Source: Nephromyces sp. MM_2019
Taxonomy: Eukaryota; Apicomplexa; Aconoidasida; Nephromycida
Reading direction: 5' to 3'
DNA: 33,695 bases
Assembly (NCBI GenBank): GCA_015657535.1
Contig: JADHZB010000222.1
Location: forward strand, 1 to 33,695
Shown here: piece after piece, positions 10,425-23,300 of the stretch
Position numbering within the stretch: position 1 is the first letter of the stretch
Layout of the letters: every line of letters begins with the position of its first letter
The notes under the pieces: model-generated
The model's input: only the letters and a program-made list of their open reading frames with translations
Told to the model about the DNA's origin: nothing
The model's database searches: none
Made by a program: the position numbers and the translations under genes

Positions 10425-13400
10425 CTTGTAATCAGGTAAAATGCACGAACGAAAAAAGCCACGTGCTCGAGAGCTAACCAGTTTAATAGCTGTGAGCAAG
10501 CTTTATTGCTTGCGAGCTAGTTTACATATTCAGCAATAACTGTGAAGTTTCCAGGTGATTCTTGAATTGGGACCGTAGGTCTTTGCGAGTATGAGTGAAC
10601 ATTGTACCAAAAACTATTTGTCCAATACAAGTGCGTAGCCTAAAGTTAGAGCGGCTGGCTTATGCTCTGAGCAGGCTTTCAGCTATTAGCCAAGCTACAA
10701 TGAGTAGCTATAATTATAATAACATTCACATAAATGCAGAATTTTATATTTCGATAAAATTGCATCTTTCATCCAGGCTGTTGCAACTGCAGCTTTGGCA
10801 TAAGATGTCTCAACGGATAGAAGAGGAGCGACCAACGAATCTATAAACTGACATTGCGGTCAATGTCTACTACTTGCGGTTGTGAGAAGTTGAGGCACAA
10901 AGTGCAATTTCATAAAAAATCTCACTTCTGCTTTTGGTGACAAAGGGAAATATGAATGATTATTCCTTTTAATTTGCATGATCTGCATGCTTATATGTGA
11001 AAAAAATCTGTATGTACCTGGGTGGCGAACGTGGTTTTATGGCGTCCATGTAAACTACGACAGTGAAATTCAGTGATATCGAGCACGGAGCCGGAGGCAG
11101 ATGCCCATATCTATCTAGAAAATAGATAATTCTCGTGTAGTATTAACCCCTTTTTATCAAAGAGAATATATTAACCCATGACATTTTACAAGCACGACAC
11201 AGAAAATGGGGGGAAACGGCTGATTAGCTCATATTCGGCCGAAAATCTTTCAACATTACTACTGCAAGTAGTAGATTCACACGAGATACTCGCGATTTTT
11301 TCCCTTAGCCGCTAGTAGAGGCAATACAGCAGCTAGCTGCTATTATAGATTGTAGAACCGCTTTGTGCTGATGCTGGAAGTCTAGTAAGGATGATATGTC
11401 AAGAAATCTTACCATGAGTGCAAAAAATTTATGCTTTTGTAAAGAAAGGTTCAATGTAATATTTCAGTTCCTCAAGGTTTCGTAGAGACAAATTTAGTTA
11501 TCCCATTTATATCAAACCTTGGGCATTCGAGCTTGTGCCTCTGTAGAACTTTTCAAATCTAGGTTTTGGTTATCCCCAAGTCCCATTTAGCTTAGGAATA
11601 AAAAGGATTGCGATGAAAGTACTGTAGAAATACCCAATATGAATGACAATGCCTTCGCTGTTTCATAGAATTGCTGAATCATGCTCCGGGTACTAGGTTA
11701 CTTATAGGCTACTCTGATACTTGAGAAACGTAATTTTTATAATTTTAAAAAAAATTATCGGAAAGACCATTACTGGACATTAATTATTTAATGAAGAACA
11801 AATGTTTATCTCATTTCTACACCTCCATCTGCGTATATCAGGTGTAGAACCTGAAGTGCACGTAGCTACTACTACAGGCACTGTTGCAGAGCAATAGCTT
11901 TTGGCGTTGGAAGTGTTTTAGGTACGTGCCATACATAAAGACTTATAAATTTCTTTCCCTACAATAACTATTCTAGTCATTTCTACAAACAATCTTTATG
12001 AATAGTCTAAAGTTGTTCCCAAAAACATCCAAATTGATAGCATATCTTTTATTATGGCAATCTCTATCCTCAGCTCTTTAAATAGAAACTTAGCTTAGTA
12101 GCAGCTAGACTTACGCCACAAATATTTACCAACTACTCATCTGTGGCTGTATAGCATTGATTTGGCCCCTCATTGCCCTCATGGGGATAAACTATTGCGC
12201 ATCATGCCCACCCTATAACATTCTTAGTAGCATACTCATCGTCAATTGCTTGCGCAGCACCAAAAGCTTGAGACCATTCGGTATGCTCCTAGCCAGTTAT
12301 ATGTGCTACCAAAATATGTTTGGCGTACTCTTTTAATTTGCTGTCATGCTTGCTAAGGTACAGAAAATAAAAGAAATTTTTAAAGGTAGGAGAACTCCGT
12401 AAAAGATCATCGTGATACTTGCTGGCTAACTTTATTCATTCATGCACTCATTTAATTCCATCCTAGAACTACTACGGAATCGGAAGGCGACATGCTATTT
12501 AGATAATATTACTGGGATGAATAGCGAACATAATCGGTGCTCTCCTGGGGTAAGCCACAAAAAAAGAACAAGAAGCCCTCATCAAACACACTTGGAATTT
12601 TTCTCTATACAAACAAGGAATTTTTGCCTAAATATCGCTTGCTTTTCTGAGAAGTTATCATCATCGAAGTGCGCATTACTGAAAAACACACAAAACGCAG
12701 CTAAAACACGTTAAAAATAACAAAACATTTGACTTCTTTTGGAAAAGCTAAGAAATAAGCATAAAAGCAACTGTAGGGCAAAGAAAAGGGTCTAGGCTCG
12801 GTACATGTTCACTCTTCATGATTGAATGACCGGTATTTTTATTTTCAGTGACATAAACAGTGTCTGTGGAGTCAAAATGAAATTTTGTTAAGGATGCAAG
12901 TCTTATTGTGATATATCTTACCACACCTATATATAAAAGTCAGAAAAGAGTTCGATAAAATGAGATGCAAAAAAAAATACGAAAATGAAAACATACGGAA
13001 GAAATCAAGCAAAGCATTTGGTTTATTATACATCTTTAAAAACCTAGGAACTGCTCCTCTGCCATGCTTGCGGACCGAAACAGAAAAATTTTACGATAAT
13101 GCAAATTTATTCGCTAAGAGGAAGCAACAGCGCAATCCCATTGAAGCTTCCGCTTTTAAACAACAATCTAGAGCACAAAGAAAATCCTGTTGCTATGAGG
13201 AGACTGTTATACTCTGGATGTGCTTGATTTATGGTTAATTTCTGCTTTAAAAATAAGGAACGCATTAAAGGACGCTATACGCACTCTTAAAGCATTAATT
13301 CTGTAGCATGAAAAAAAAAGAGCAATTAAGCGAATTCAAAACGAGTGACTGTGTCGATGCAGATTAAACTACTTCTTCATGCTTTAAGTTAATACAATTT

Positions 13401-13580
13401 GGTGCAGTTTTGAAGTAATTTTCACAGGCATTTTAACTCCTGTGTTGCTCACGTTTTCCAGTACACAACTATAGGCTAGCTTTTCCCTTATAAATAATTT
13501 TGGCAGCAAAAGTGTCATCGCATTAAAAACTCGCTGGAAACCGTTAAATTTTAATACCTCAGTAGTAATTAACTAAGTTA
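10425..13580. other. Long interval with little resolvable coding
   Basis: One exon-like minus-strand block at 11059-11110 (acceptor TTCTAGATAG, donor GTAGTT, peptide IWASASGSVLDITEFHC) may belong to the gene ending at 9736. The plus-strand frames at 10595-10846, 12442-12714 and 12960-13238 are short, and I see no clear splice partners or family signal. The 5' part of the 9.7 kb gene probably lies here, as short exons I could not chain. Confidence 0.3.
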
Positions 13581-16500
13581 TTAAGTAGAATTTCTGGTGC
13601 CTTTTGTTATCTCCTTATACGCGAAACTCGACTTTCGTCTCACGTGTTGTGACACTCGCGAATTTGGGGAAGTATCACTCAGCTGAGGCATTTTTTCCAA
13701 ACTAAAATCAATGTAAAACCAGGAAAAAACTCACCATTCTGCATTTTATATGCCTTGCTACAAAATGTTTATGAGACAATAAAAACAATTAAAGTACTAC
13801 AATATACATGAAATATTTAAAAAAGCATCAAAAGTTTTACCTAATAATGCATACTGCTTAACTAACCTAACGAATGCCTTTTCTAGCCTAGAATTCAATA
13901 TTTCCAGCTGCGCTATCTTCTGGTTAAGTTGCTTATTTTTTATGGTTGCCTGGGCTATCACCGGGAAAATAGATAAAGGTATGGATAGATATGCTTAGCG
14001 GCAACATGGAAAACATGAAAAACAGCTAACCTACAGCCAGCTGTATAGAAAATATAAACAGTTGCACGAGGAACGGAAGCATTGAGAAAAATCCGCTTAA
14101 AGCAGTTTTGAACTTTGCAAGAATTAGAAAAGCTATATGCTACAATGCTTGAGGAATACGATTATTCATATACAGGGATACTAAAAAGAATCTGCAAATT
14201 ATAACATGCTAAAAAGTCATTTCTAGAAAAACTGCACGGACGCTAATGTTCCTATAATAGGCTACACTTGGCAAAGTAATTTTAAAAAAAAAATTATGAC
14301 AGAAAAAAGAATCGCAGCATCTAATGCTTGATTGAACTATTTACCAGCAAACTAAAATTGATAGTCAAAATGAAAGCTTACCTGCCTCTTGCAAATTTTT
14401 CTTCTTTTGCTGATCTAGTAACTCCTGTAGCTGAAAATATATACTATAAAAATATAAGAAATAGACGAATACAGCAGGGTAAGTATATTTCAGAAAGACG
14501 AAATATTATAGCTATATCGTAATACATCAAAGAAGTAACTAGTCTAACAGAAGCGATCAAATTCCTCTTTTTTTAGTCCACGCGAAAAATGTGCTTTTTT
14601 GATTACCTTGAATAGGTTGCGTTTTAAAGCAGCCTGCTCATCCCCAGCTTTGTGAATTTTTTGCTGAAGGCTACATATCTCTATTTCCTGCGAGCGTATC
14701 TTTTTTTTCCAGCTGTTTTTAAGAAAAGAACTTCGGTATAGTCACCCATAAGCCTGCCTTCCACGTTACCACATTGCTCTGTAAGTTCTACAGCCCTAAA
14801 CTATCAAAATCGTGTCGTTTTTTAACTTACCGACTAGGATCTTCCCGCTCCTCACAGCGCCTGAAATTTTTAAAAACTTGCATTGAAATATTCAAAATAT
14901 GTTTTTTTTCAACATACAATAATGTAAAGCAAAGATGTGACAAAGTACGTTATGGTAGTGCACTCAGGTAAGAAGCTGCGAAGGCAAACATCAGTAGTCA
15001 TACGTCAAATCAGCGTAGGTTGCACCCTTCTGGGATTTCTGGAGGAAATCAAAATTCTATAACGCAAGCTACTATTTACACTAATAGGGAACGAAGCATC
15101 ATTAATACACGGAAACCTATTAATGGCAACACGGAGTTGGTATTCATAAGCATTTTATGACCTTCTACTGCTCTCAACAAGGTCTATAAGCTTCGCGATT
15201 GCTGTTAACACATTGCGATAGTGCAGGGACAGTCCTTCAAAATCATTGCTAGAAAGTGTAATTTCGTTGAACATCAGCCAATATTGTAAGGGTTTCCAGT
15301 CGCAGCTGAATTTGAAATTCATAGAAGAGGTCTCCTGGCAGGAGGACTCGATAATGGGAGACTTAGCATTAGGGTTCTCTGACCGGGTGTCACTGCTTGC
15401 ACTTTCTGACTCGGCTTCCGAAATAATAGGTTCAATCTCTTTACCATGGAGCTGCGCAAAGGTCTCCATTCCTTCTGTAATAAGCATTACATTTGAGGTA
15501 GTATAACACGTAAAGGATGCATAACAAATACACCTCTTGGCCTCTGCAAAAACACTATGGCAGAGGACTAATTTTAGCATTTTGGGATTGCATCCGTGTC
15601 TATATGTCTACGGTAAGTTAAATTTAGGGCGATAGCCATGTGGTATCTCAAAGACTACAAAGCATCTAGGGTTGGGTTTTTTCTGGGCTTCTAATAGGCT
15701 GTATGGTCAGGAATACTATATAATTTCTAGATAATCGACCATTTTAATAAGAGAGCTACTTTCTTAAAAATATTTACCACGAATATGAGCAGTTCCATGA
15801 TGCTGCGCTACCAGCACCGCTGAGTTACGGTTTGTATGAAACCCACTTATGGTCTGTATTTTTTATTTTACCAAGGTATTTTACTATGATAGCGTCAAAT
15901 TCCCGGTTACTTATTGCTTACTAGGAGATATTTTATTCAAAACCCCTGGATAGTTTACCCCAATGAAGTCGGTGATACCCCCACTGGCAGCCACAACAGG
16001 AGCCACAAGACTCAACAATCATGCTCCATGTTCCTAGCGCTTCTTATATGAAGTTCTTCTTAAGCGGAGAAAACCAATAGCCTGATAGTCTATAGGCTCC
16101 TGTCTTATTTTGTATGTAGGTCATACAAATTTGACTTGGGATACAAACAAAATTTTGTTGTGGTTAGCACTATTCCAATCCCCAAGCGCAAACATCGACA
16201 TCTCTGCTTCATATATGAGTGTTTCCCACAGAAAATAGATACTACAAAGCGTTGTATGCTCCCACGCTACGAAAGATAATGCAAGCGACAGCAATTATTA
16301 ACACAGGAGGTATAATCTTATGTGTCGCTAAAAGGTTGTCTGCAGGAAAACATCTGAATGACGCCTAGCGATATAAAAGCCCCGACAGTTTAAACAGATT
16401 TGTATGCATGCGAAAAAAAATACCCTTACCAGGTGAGAAATACAGTTGAGATACCAACGGACAAGGCCCGGCGCTGATGATACAGCTAGATTAGGCTTTT

Positions 16501-16839
16501 ACTCTCCGTGCTGTATACCATACCATTCGAGGTGTAGCGTCACAGGTAGTTACGTTACCCTGCAGGCAGCCCAAAATGGCTGAGTGCTAAATATTAGCCG
16601 CCGACTTCGTAAATAGAGGTTGAACCTGTAGGCTCAGCCCTACAAATTCGGTTCTTTTGAAGAATAAATCAAGATTAGCAGTAATAATTACAAAAGCTGC
16701 CATAAGATGCACTCGATGGTGGCTGACTGAACTATTAGAAACCTAGGTTTCATGGCGTTTCGATGCTGGTATTCGAGGAACACTTTGTCCAATGATACAA
16801 TACAAGATGTGCCGCTAGAAAGTTCCCTGGGGAGACCCG
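13581..16839 (-). CDS. Coiled-coil protein from many short exons, p115/Uso1-like tether candidate (5' incomplete)
   Basis: Minus-strand exons, 5' to 3': 16804-16839, 16692-16731, 16559-16579, 16430-16485, 16127-16266, (gap), 15872-15916, 15778-15819, 15162-15474, 14831-14860, 14607-14712, 14382-14430, 13867(or 13841)-13954, 13581-13701. Phases chain within each block; the junction between 16127 and 15916 is unresolved. The first block is helical and hydrophobic (ATIECILWQLFHFGLPAGC, HTTLCSIYFLWETLIYEAEM). The next (REFDAIIVKYLAVLVAQHHG, REGMETFAQLHGKEIEP) leads into an acidic Ser/Glu linker, then FKFSCDWKPLQYWLMFNEI and a coiled coil (KKIRSQEIEICSLQQKI, LQELLDQQKKKNLQEA, NKQLNQKIAQLEILNSRLEK), ending in a basic tail (SQHVRRKSS). 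Helical repeats, an acidic stretch and a coiled coil match the plan of golgin p115/Uso1, which tethers ER-to-Golgi vesicles. That identity is an inference from architecture and short resemblances only. More exons may extend to about 18.5 or 20.0 kb. Confidence 0.55.
13735..13757 (-). other. Possible 23-base alternative micro-exon
   Basis: Flanked on the minus strand by a good acceptor (ACATTTTGTAG) and a consensus donor (GTGAGT). If included after the alternative donor at 13841, it shifts the last exon into a frame that stops after eight codons (FGKNASAE). If skipped with the donor at 13867, the last exon reads 39 codons to the stop at 13581. It may be an alternative cassette exon or a decoy. 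Confidence 0.35.
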
Positions 16840-18054
16840 CTGATGATAAAACAAACTAGGAACTTAATCTACTCCTTAGATTTAGCATTTAGTCCACTCG
16901 GTGAATACCCTAGATGTTATTTTGGACTAGGTTCCTTATTTTAAAGCATTTTTTCTTGTTAAAATAATCAATTACAGCACCCTTTGCCACTGTTGGACGA
17001 TTAACTATTGTAAAATAAGAATGGTATGTAAAAACAATTAGTAGCAGAAGCTATGGCAAGCGCTAACCTCAAGAGATATGAAGCTGACGTATACTGAATT
17101 AAAAAACAAAAGAGCTGCATGGGCTCTCGGATACTATGCTAACAATCATGTCAAATTGCAAGGTCTAGGTTTAGTAGAATTAGATACATGCAGGTATTCT
17201 TTTTAAGTTGCACAGGACCAAGATTAACGCTTCATGGCAGTAGCTGCCGCATGAAACAATCCAGCTTGTAATTAGTATAATTTAAGTATTCTCTGTCTAG
17301 TCGCGGCATAGATATGTACTAGCACTTTAGTGAGAGTCCCTTGTTTAGGTTTCTAAGGTTGCTCCATGACGCATAGTTAATGGTAAATTCTCCAAGTACT
17401 ACTAATTGGAAAGTTTTAAGGTGTTTTTTGAAGCAGATAAAAACCCAAAACTTCTGGCTACTTCAAGCAACTTATACATGCTGTTTGAATTCACCAAAAG
17501 TGACTTTTTGAATTATCCAAGTGATTTTTGCTTGATAAATAGAAGTAAGCGGTGTATGTACATACCTATTTTGCGACGCCTAACCACTGATGCCCTCACC
17601 ACAGTTGGTCATTAAATTCATTTCGATTACTCCGCATTTTGTATGCGATGCCTATCTTGTAGCATACATAAGGAATATCAGTAGAAAATTACTTGGGAAA
17701 GAATTTCAGCTTTAGAACCACCTTCGATGCGGCAAGGCAGATACTGTTAAAATCTAGCCTTGAGGGAATTTAGGGGCCTGCAGCAGATTAGAAATGCTGA
17801 CAACGCGAGTAGCACAACATATACTGAAAAAAATATAGCAAGAACATTACGAGCGTAATTCGTATCAGCTTTTATTGGCAGAAAAGATTTTAGTGGTCAC
17901 TAGATGAAATTGATTTTAGAAATTAAGAGTGGCATGCAGTTTCAAGGCAGATCTGAGTTACGGCATCAGCAAAAGCTAATGATATGCTACTTTTTAAGTA
18001 AGTCAAGCGCTCAGGAAATCGAGGAGTATACGCTACAACAATGTGGAGCCACCA
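16840..18054 (-). other. Unresolved interval, probable upstream exons of the coiled-coil gene
   Basis: Short minus-strand blocks with splice-like borders occur here, for example about 17719-17752 (ILTVSALPHR before GTGGTT) and about 17966-17998 (SISLAFADA before GTAACT). None is long enough to establish alone and I could not chain them. The plus-strand frame at 17406-17615 has no supporting splice signals. Confidence 0.25.
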
Positions 18055-18543
18055 TCATTCACTGGATGTAGAAATATGGAAGATGAGGAAATTCACCACT
18101 ATCTTTTTGTTTACTACCACGTTTTTACTCCTTTTTTCTAATGGAATAAAAAAAGGTGACTCAACTTGAATTGAAAAGTCACAGGCTACGCTGCTGTAAC
18201 CTTTGTATTTGCTATTTTGCAAAAAGAGGTGTTGGTATACTCCCAATTTAAGGTGTTTGGGTGCTTTATTTTTTTCAATCATTCTATGACTTTCAAGTTT
18301 TTTAAGTGCCTCGACAACTACCCATACAGTCTTCAAGGAATGATTGAGGTCTTATTTATTTATGAGCCTTGCAGTATATATACCCAAAGAACTATTTGTT
18401 GTTACAGGAAGTGATATAAGTGGAATTTCGTCTGTACCAGCAACAGTTTTAATGAAATTCCCTGCCCAATCTAGACCTAGATTTTCTACGGTATGCGAAG
18501 TATAGGCAGAAGGGAAGTAGAGTTTACATATTATGAAAACCAT
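18055..18543 (-). CDS. Exon-like minus-strand region interrupted by one stop
   Basis: A single minus-strand frame stays open for about 160 codons apart from one TAA near the middle. The upstream part reads HTVENLGLDWAGNFIKTVAG..EIPLISLPVTTNSSLGIYTAR. The downstream part reads SLKTVWVVVEALKKLESHRM, then LKLGVYQHLFLQNSKYKGYS. Its composition is protein-like, and it lies on the same strand as the coiled-coil gene ending at 13581. It may be two of that gene's 5' exons with the stop inside an intron, or a separate broken gene. I see no family match. Confidence 0.35.
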
Positions 18544-19480
18544 CGTGCCTTCATTTAAAGGTTAAGGATGGAAGCAAGTTTCTACCAGAATTAATGAATG
18601 TGCTGACGGGATTTAAAGGTCCAAAGTAAGCCCCTGTACTATAATTATACTTCTTTGCATAAGGATGGAGCTACTTATTACAAATATTTTCCGCTATGGG
18701 ATGGATATGAGGCACATTAAATGCTGTCGCTTAAACAACTTCGCTATTTCTTTAGGTCCCCAGTGATGAACATAAAAATTGCAGAAGACGGAAAAGTGTG
18801 CTTCGTAGCTTCTGATATTATTCTGTACCTGCGTAAACAGGTTTTTGCATGCAGGCTGCAATACACAGGGAGATCGCCGCAGAAGGTAAAAAGAGCAGTT
18901 TAGAGTAATGAAATTTGTAGATCAACTGCATGCGCATAAAAAAACCGTGCTTCTCCATATAAAAATTGGCTGAACTACATGCAGACCAAAGGAACACTAG
19001 GAGAGCCCTCGCAGATTTGGGTACTCAATTTTGTAAAGCAAACGCTGCTACTACAATTCTATTAGTACTGTTGGTCGATCTTGTCTATCTGTGCTATCAG
19101 CCGAGATAAATGTGAATTCAATGCGAGGTACATAATATAAATTAACAGAAAGTGATATCAAGAATTAGTAGATGGCAAGTTTTTCCCGAAAAATAAAATT
19201 CTTGAAAATGGTATTGCTATTTTAGCTTTTCAAGAAAGCTCCAAGCTGCAACTGGAGCAAATGAGGCTAATCGCTCAGATTGTAGAGGAGCACAACAGTA
19301 AGTGTCCATGAAATCTCATGGCACTATATTTAGTAAAAAGCCCGTCTACAGAATAAAACGCTATAGGAATAAACTTCCTGTGGCATGCATCATCCACGCG
19401 AAACAGCTCTAATGGTGAATCATGCGTCTTTTTGCCTCCAGAGATATTCGAGGAAGAAAAAGGATAAGAGCCGCTATGTC
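18544..19480. other. Interval with weak frames on both strands
   Basis: Around 18721-18903 both strands are open. The plus strand reads MNIKIAEDGKVCFVASDI and the minus strand reads KNLFTQVQNNIRSYEAHFSV. At 19149-19310 the plus strand has a 53-codon open stretch (ELVDGKFFPKNKILENGIA..) without an obvious start. Nothing here can be assigned with confidence. Confidence 0.25.
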
Positions 19481-19488
19481 GTGTTAGA

Positions 19489-19567
19489 TAGGAAACTAGC
19501 ATGCCTTAACTCTCTTGTTCCTCCGATGTGCTAGGTAGGAAACTAGCTTGACTTAACGCTCTTGTTC
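19489..19567. repeat. 32-base direct repeat, two copies
   Basis: TAGGAAACTAGC..CTTAAC.CTCTTGTTC occurs at 19489-19520 and 19536-19567, matching at 29 of 32 positions with a 47-base period. It lies between the minus-strand frames at 19275-19502 and 19817-19999, in a stretch with no clear coding. Confidence 0.75.
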
Positions 19568-19816
19568 ATTGAGCTAACAAGGGCCCAAAATTTTTAAGTT
19601 GCCGTGCGTTAAACTCTCAATTTTCGCTTTCCGATGTTATTGTTAATATTCCGATAGCTGTTTTTTTGATTACATATTTGGTATAATCCCTCCTGTCATT
19701 GCCAATACCCGGTTTACCTCCCATTAGTATGGCACGTCAAATTAGGACAGCACTAAACGTTGCTCAGCTGCCACAGATAGCACGTGTCCTCGAAAATACA
19801 TGCTTGCGCCTATGAA

Positions 19817-19999
19817 TTAACAATGTTTCGAGTTTTCATTGAGGATATGATCGAGACTTGCAATGTTCCGCCACCCACCCCGCTTTATGGCATCTGAATT
19901 CTGATCCTTCCCAAAAAAGCACCTGATGACGGGCGCCACTGACACTTTCGGATATTTCACGTATTGCTTGGGAGCCCAATTCTCTGCATGTGGTGACAT
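19817..19999 (-). CDS. Possible first exon of a minus-strand gene
   Basis: A 60-codon frame begins with ATG at 19997-19999 (MSPHAENWAPKQYVKYPK.., ending LDHILNENSKHC). It is locally GC-richer than its surroundings, has a mixed protein-like composition, and faces away from the plus-strand gene starting 400 bases further right. It could be the start of the coiled-coil gene or a chance frame; no downstream donor was confirmed. Confidence 0.25.
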   Translation of the reverse strand: MSPHAENWAPKQYVKYPKVSVAPVIRCFFGKDQNSDAIKRGGWRNIASLDHILNENSKHC

Positions 20000-20397
20000 T
20001 CCTTTAGGTGAATGGACATATCCACAGCTGAAGTATAGTAAAGGTGGTAAAACCGTTCTACCTGTTTATGAAGCTTTGGTTTGTAAATCCTTCAGCTAGT
20101 CGCTTCTCAGTTAATCCAGTGGCGATTTGTCTTTGATATCTTTACTGTCATCATCATGTACTAAATTTTTTCTACAGTAAACTGCTTGTTCTTGTACCAG
20201 ACGGCTTAGGTTGGAAGTTTGTGGCTTGATCTTTGCATGCGGGCTTAATTTCCCCTTCTATTTCCTTGCTCATCGTAGTCTTCAAGGCTTTAGCGATTAA
20301 ATAAGTTTGTGTGTCTCATTCTCATGTGGAGTAATCGTGATTTCCTTTATTGGTAAGCCTTTTTTATAGCCGGCTGTACGTAATTCATGGTTTGGAA
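20000..20397. promoter_or_regulatory. Putative divergent promoter region
   Basis: If the ATG at 19999 on the minus strand is real, this 400-base interval separates two divergent starts. It is T-rich on the plus strand just upstream of 20398. No TATA box or named factor site stands out. The label rests on position only. Confidence 0.25.
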
Positions 20398-23300
20398 ATG
20401 GAGCAGGATGATAATGATGCTTCAATCTTGCCCGTTCTGGGTACTGTTGCGATTTTGCTATTCTGCGCCAGTATAGTATGTAGGGGCGTACCCAATAGTA
20501 CTATTATTAATCGCCAGCAGGAGGAGGGAACAATGACTTTAATCGCTAATGTCTGGAAATCTACTATAATCTTTTTTCGGATCCCGAGCTTTCGCAGATA
20601 TCGTATTTTCAGGATATCGAATCTTCTTCCAGCAGCCTGCTTAGTCTCATTTGCCTTGCTCATTGTGGCACCACGATATTGGTCTATACAGTCGAAAACT
20701 AGCGAGGATGTTTGCCTTAATATTGATGCAATTCGGAGTATCTACAAGGCTGTTTTACTTGCAGATTACCCAAATATGAACAAAGGCGTGGTAATCTTAC
20801 AAAGGTTATTCCTGCACACATTTTATGTTTCCAAGGGCTCCTTCTTCTTGTGGACTGTCGTGTATCCTGCTACGCTGTTTCTGCTTTGCACGGTGTTGGA
20901 AATTGATATCGGGGAGGTAAGATGACCACGCTCGTTGCTGCATTTTTTCTCATCATCCCCTCTTAGATTACCTTCATTTACTATTTTATTCACCTTAAAA
21001 CGAAATTCCATCAAAGCTGGTAGTCTTAACTATCTTTACAAATGAAATCATTTTGAATTTTTTAATAAAGCCGAGCTCCCTACCACCCCTAAGGGAAATG
21101 GCAATGGGTTGCTCAAGTATGCTACTTGAGATTTCTCTTCTAATTGCTTTAAGAAAAATCCTAAATTTGAGCATTTTAATCTTGTTTTTCGACATTCACT
21201 ATGAATTGTGTTTTAAGGCTCAGGCATCACTTTTTTTTTGCAGAGAAAAGCTGGAATATACATTGGCTTAGCTTGGCTGATGAGCCTGATTTTGAACAGC
21301 CTTTGGATTTGGTGGAAACCGACTTCATGCGCTCGTGGATTGGATCCCATAATCTATTTTATAGCATTTTTCATATTCTTCTTAAATCCGGTTAGTGTGC
21401 TAATAGATCGACGAAAAAACCTTCTTGAAACTTGATTTTATTCTTTCTGGATTTGCATGGGCCTGCATTACTTTTAATTTACTACCAGGTGCTGCCACCC
21501 CAAGTTGCAAGCGACCCTGCTCTGCGTTTGCCAGCCGCTCTAGAACTTCGTTGGCACGCTCTCTTGTTGTCCTTTATCATTTATTACAATCGTGCTCCAT
21601 GGCCATGGAGCACTGCGGAATTGGAGATTTTGATAGGATTGTTCGCAGCTGCAGTTCTGGCTCGCTGGCATGGCACTAAGGTACTAGGCAAAGTTTTCTT
21701 TATTACACAGATTTATGCTATCGTCGGTGGATGATTTTTTCATACTTTATAACAGTTTAGGTTTGCTTTTTTATAATTCCGATTGATTTTCTCAAAGAGC
21801 ATCCACGTGAGCACGGCGTATTCCTTGCTCAGCATGATCCCAGACAAATCCTGGTTTAATATTTATCGCTATATATTCCTCGATAATAGCTTTTATCAGC
21901 CAACTCTCTCTATCTCTAGCTACATGCTGTCTCTCTCTACGCTGTCAATGAGTAAATTTTGTTTGAATTGATAAATACACTTTCTGAATATCTCTGAATA
22001 TTTACAGTATTATCTTCGTTGCATAATGTGTTTTGCTTCGTGCAAAAAATTTCTTCACAACGATGCTAACGCTCCAATTGAAGCATCCGCATCTTTTTTC
22101 CTGTGCAAAAGTTTGTGTTTGTATTTATATTCGCTTCTCTCTGTTTAATATCTAGTTTGAAAAAATGCATAGGATTTTTTTAGAAACGATTGTCAAGTGT
22201 TGTATTCTGCGATTAGAAGTGAGCAATTTGTTGCACAGGTTAAACTCTCAGTGAATGCGGCAAAAAGTATAGGCCTGTTTATCCTCTTTTCGTTCTTCCT
22301 GCCTTTCTCAAAGCGGAAGGATGGTTTTGCCAGCTTGAAATTGCTGGAATGGTGCAAAAAATTGATACTTAGCGGGTAATGTTAGTTTCTATGCCAAATC
22401 TTTGAGATGCTTCTTTTACTTTCAATCCTTCTTTTGCTGCTGATAGCCTTTAAAAACTATTTTTTGCTAACTTCCTTGGTTTGATATGTTGTTTGATATG
22501 CTTTAATTCACTAATAAACCTGATTAAATCATATCGTTTTTTGCTATTCGTTTGCTTTATCCAGAAAGTTAAGAAGCTTGCCTGCGTATGAGACCCTATA
22601 TAGTACTTCCTGGAGGTTTGCATGTAAGGTCTTTAAAAGCAAATTGATTCATTTAAGGTGATTGATGAAGATTTTTCTTGCCAATGAACTGCCTCATTTA
22701 CATGAAATCATGCTTTGTTGCACTTGAAGAAACAATGAATCCATGCAAAACATATTCGGTCTTGTGTTTTCTCGTTTTTAGTTCCTCCTTTAGGATATTT
22801 CCTGGCAAAAATTGCTCTATTTTCCATTCCCATCCTCCTATTTATTGAGTTGCGTGGTGAGTTAGCTGTGGCGTATGCAAGCAGTGAGCATTTTGATTAC
22901 TGAATAGGTTTTTCTCTGATATTTTAATCTTTTTTTGGTATATATTCTGATGTTGGAAGAAGTGTATTTGCGTTTTCAACAAGTTTTCGTATAGCCTTTT
23001 TTGCAGATACTATGATTTTTCGTCAATTTTGCCGTGAATAATAGGCTTTCGCAATCTTGTTGCTCTAATTCATGGGGCCATACTATACTCACGTTATTGT
23101 GTGTGTTGTCCTAATTTATAGGGCCATTGAGTAGCTTAGTGCATAGTAATTTCTTCCAAACCCGCTGCTGATTAATAAATTTTTTGCTTTTCACAGTCTC
23201 TCTTGCCCTGTTTCAAGTCATTTCCGCTCCCTAAAAGTTTTTTTGATTGGTTTTTACGTTGCATGATTCGCTGTACTGACTAAATCTACCTTTTGCGATA

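Noticed and set aside
18721..18903. Plus-strand peptide resembling the start of a viral or phage Bro-N domain (AEDGKVCFVASDI)
   Set aside because: Only about a dozen residues match, the rest does not continue the domain, and the opposite strand is equally open. Too little to claim a viral insertion.
9000..20000. Hypothesis of a decayed bacterial or organellar DNA insertion
   Set aside because: Open fragments on the minus strand join through GT..AG introns with consistent phase, which fits a split nuclear gene better than transferred DNA.
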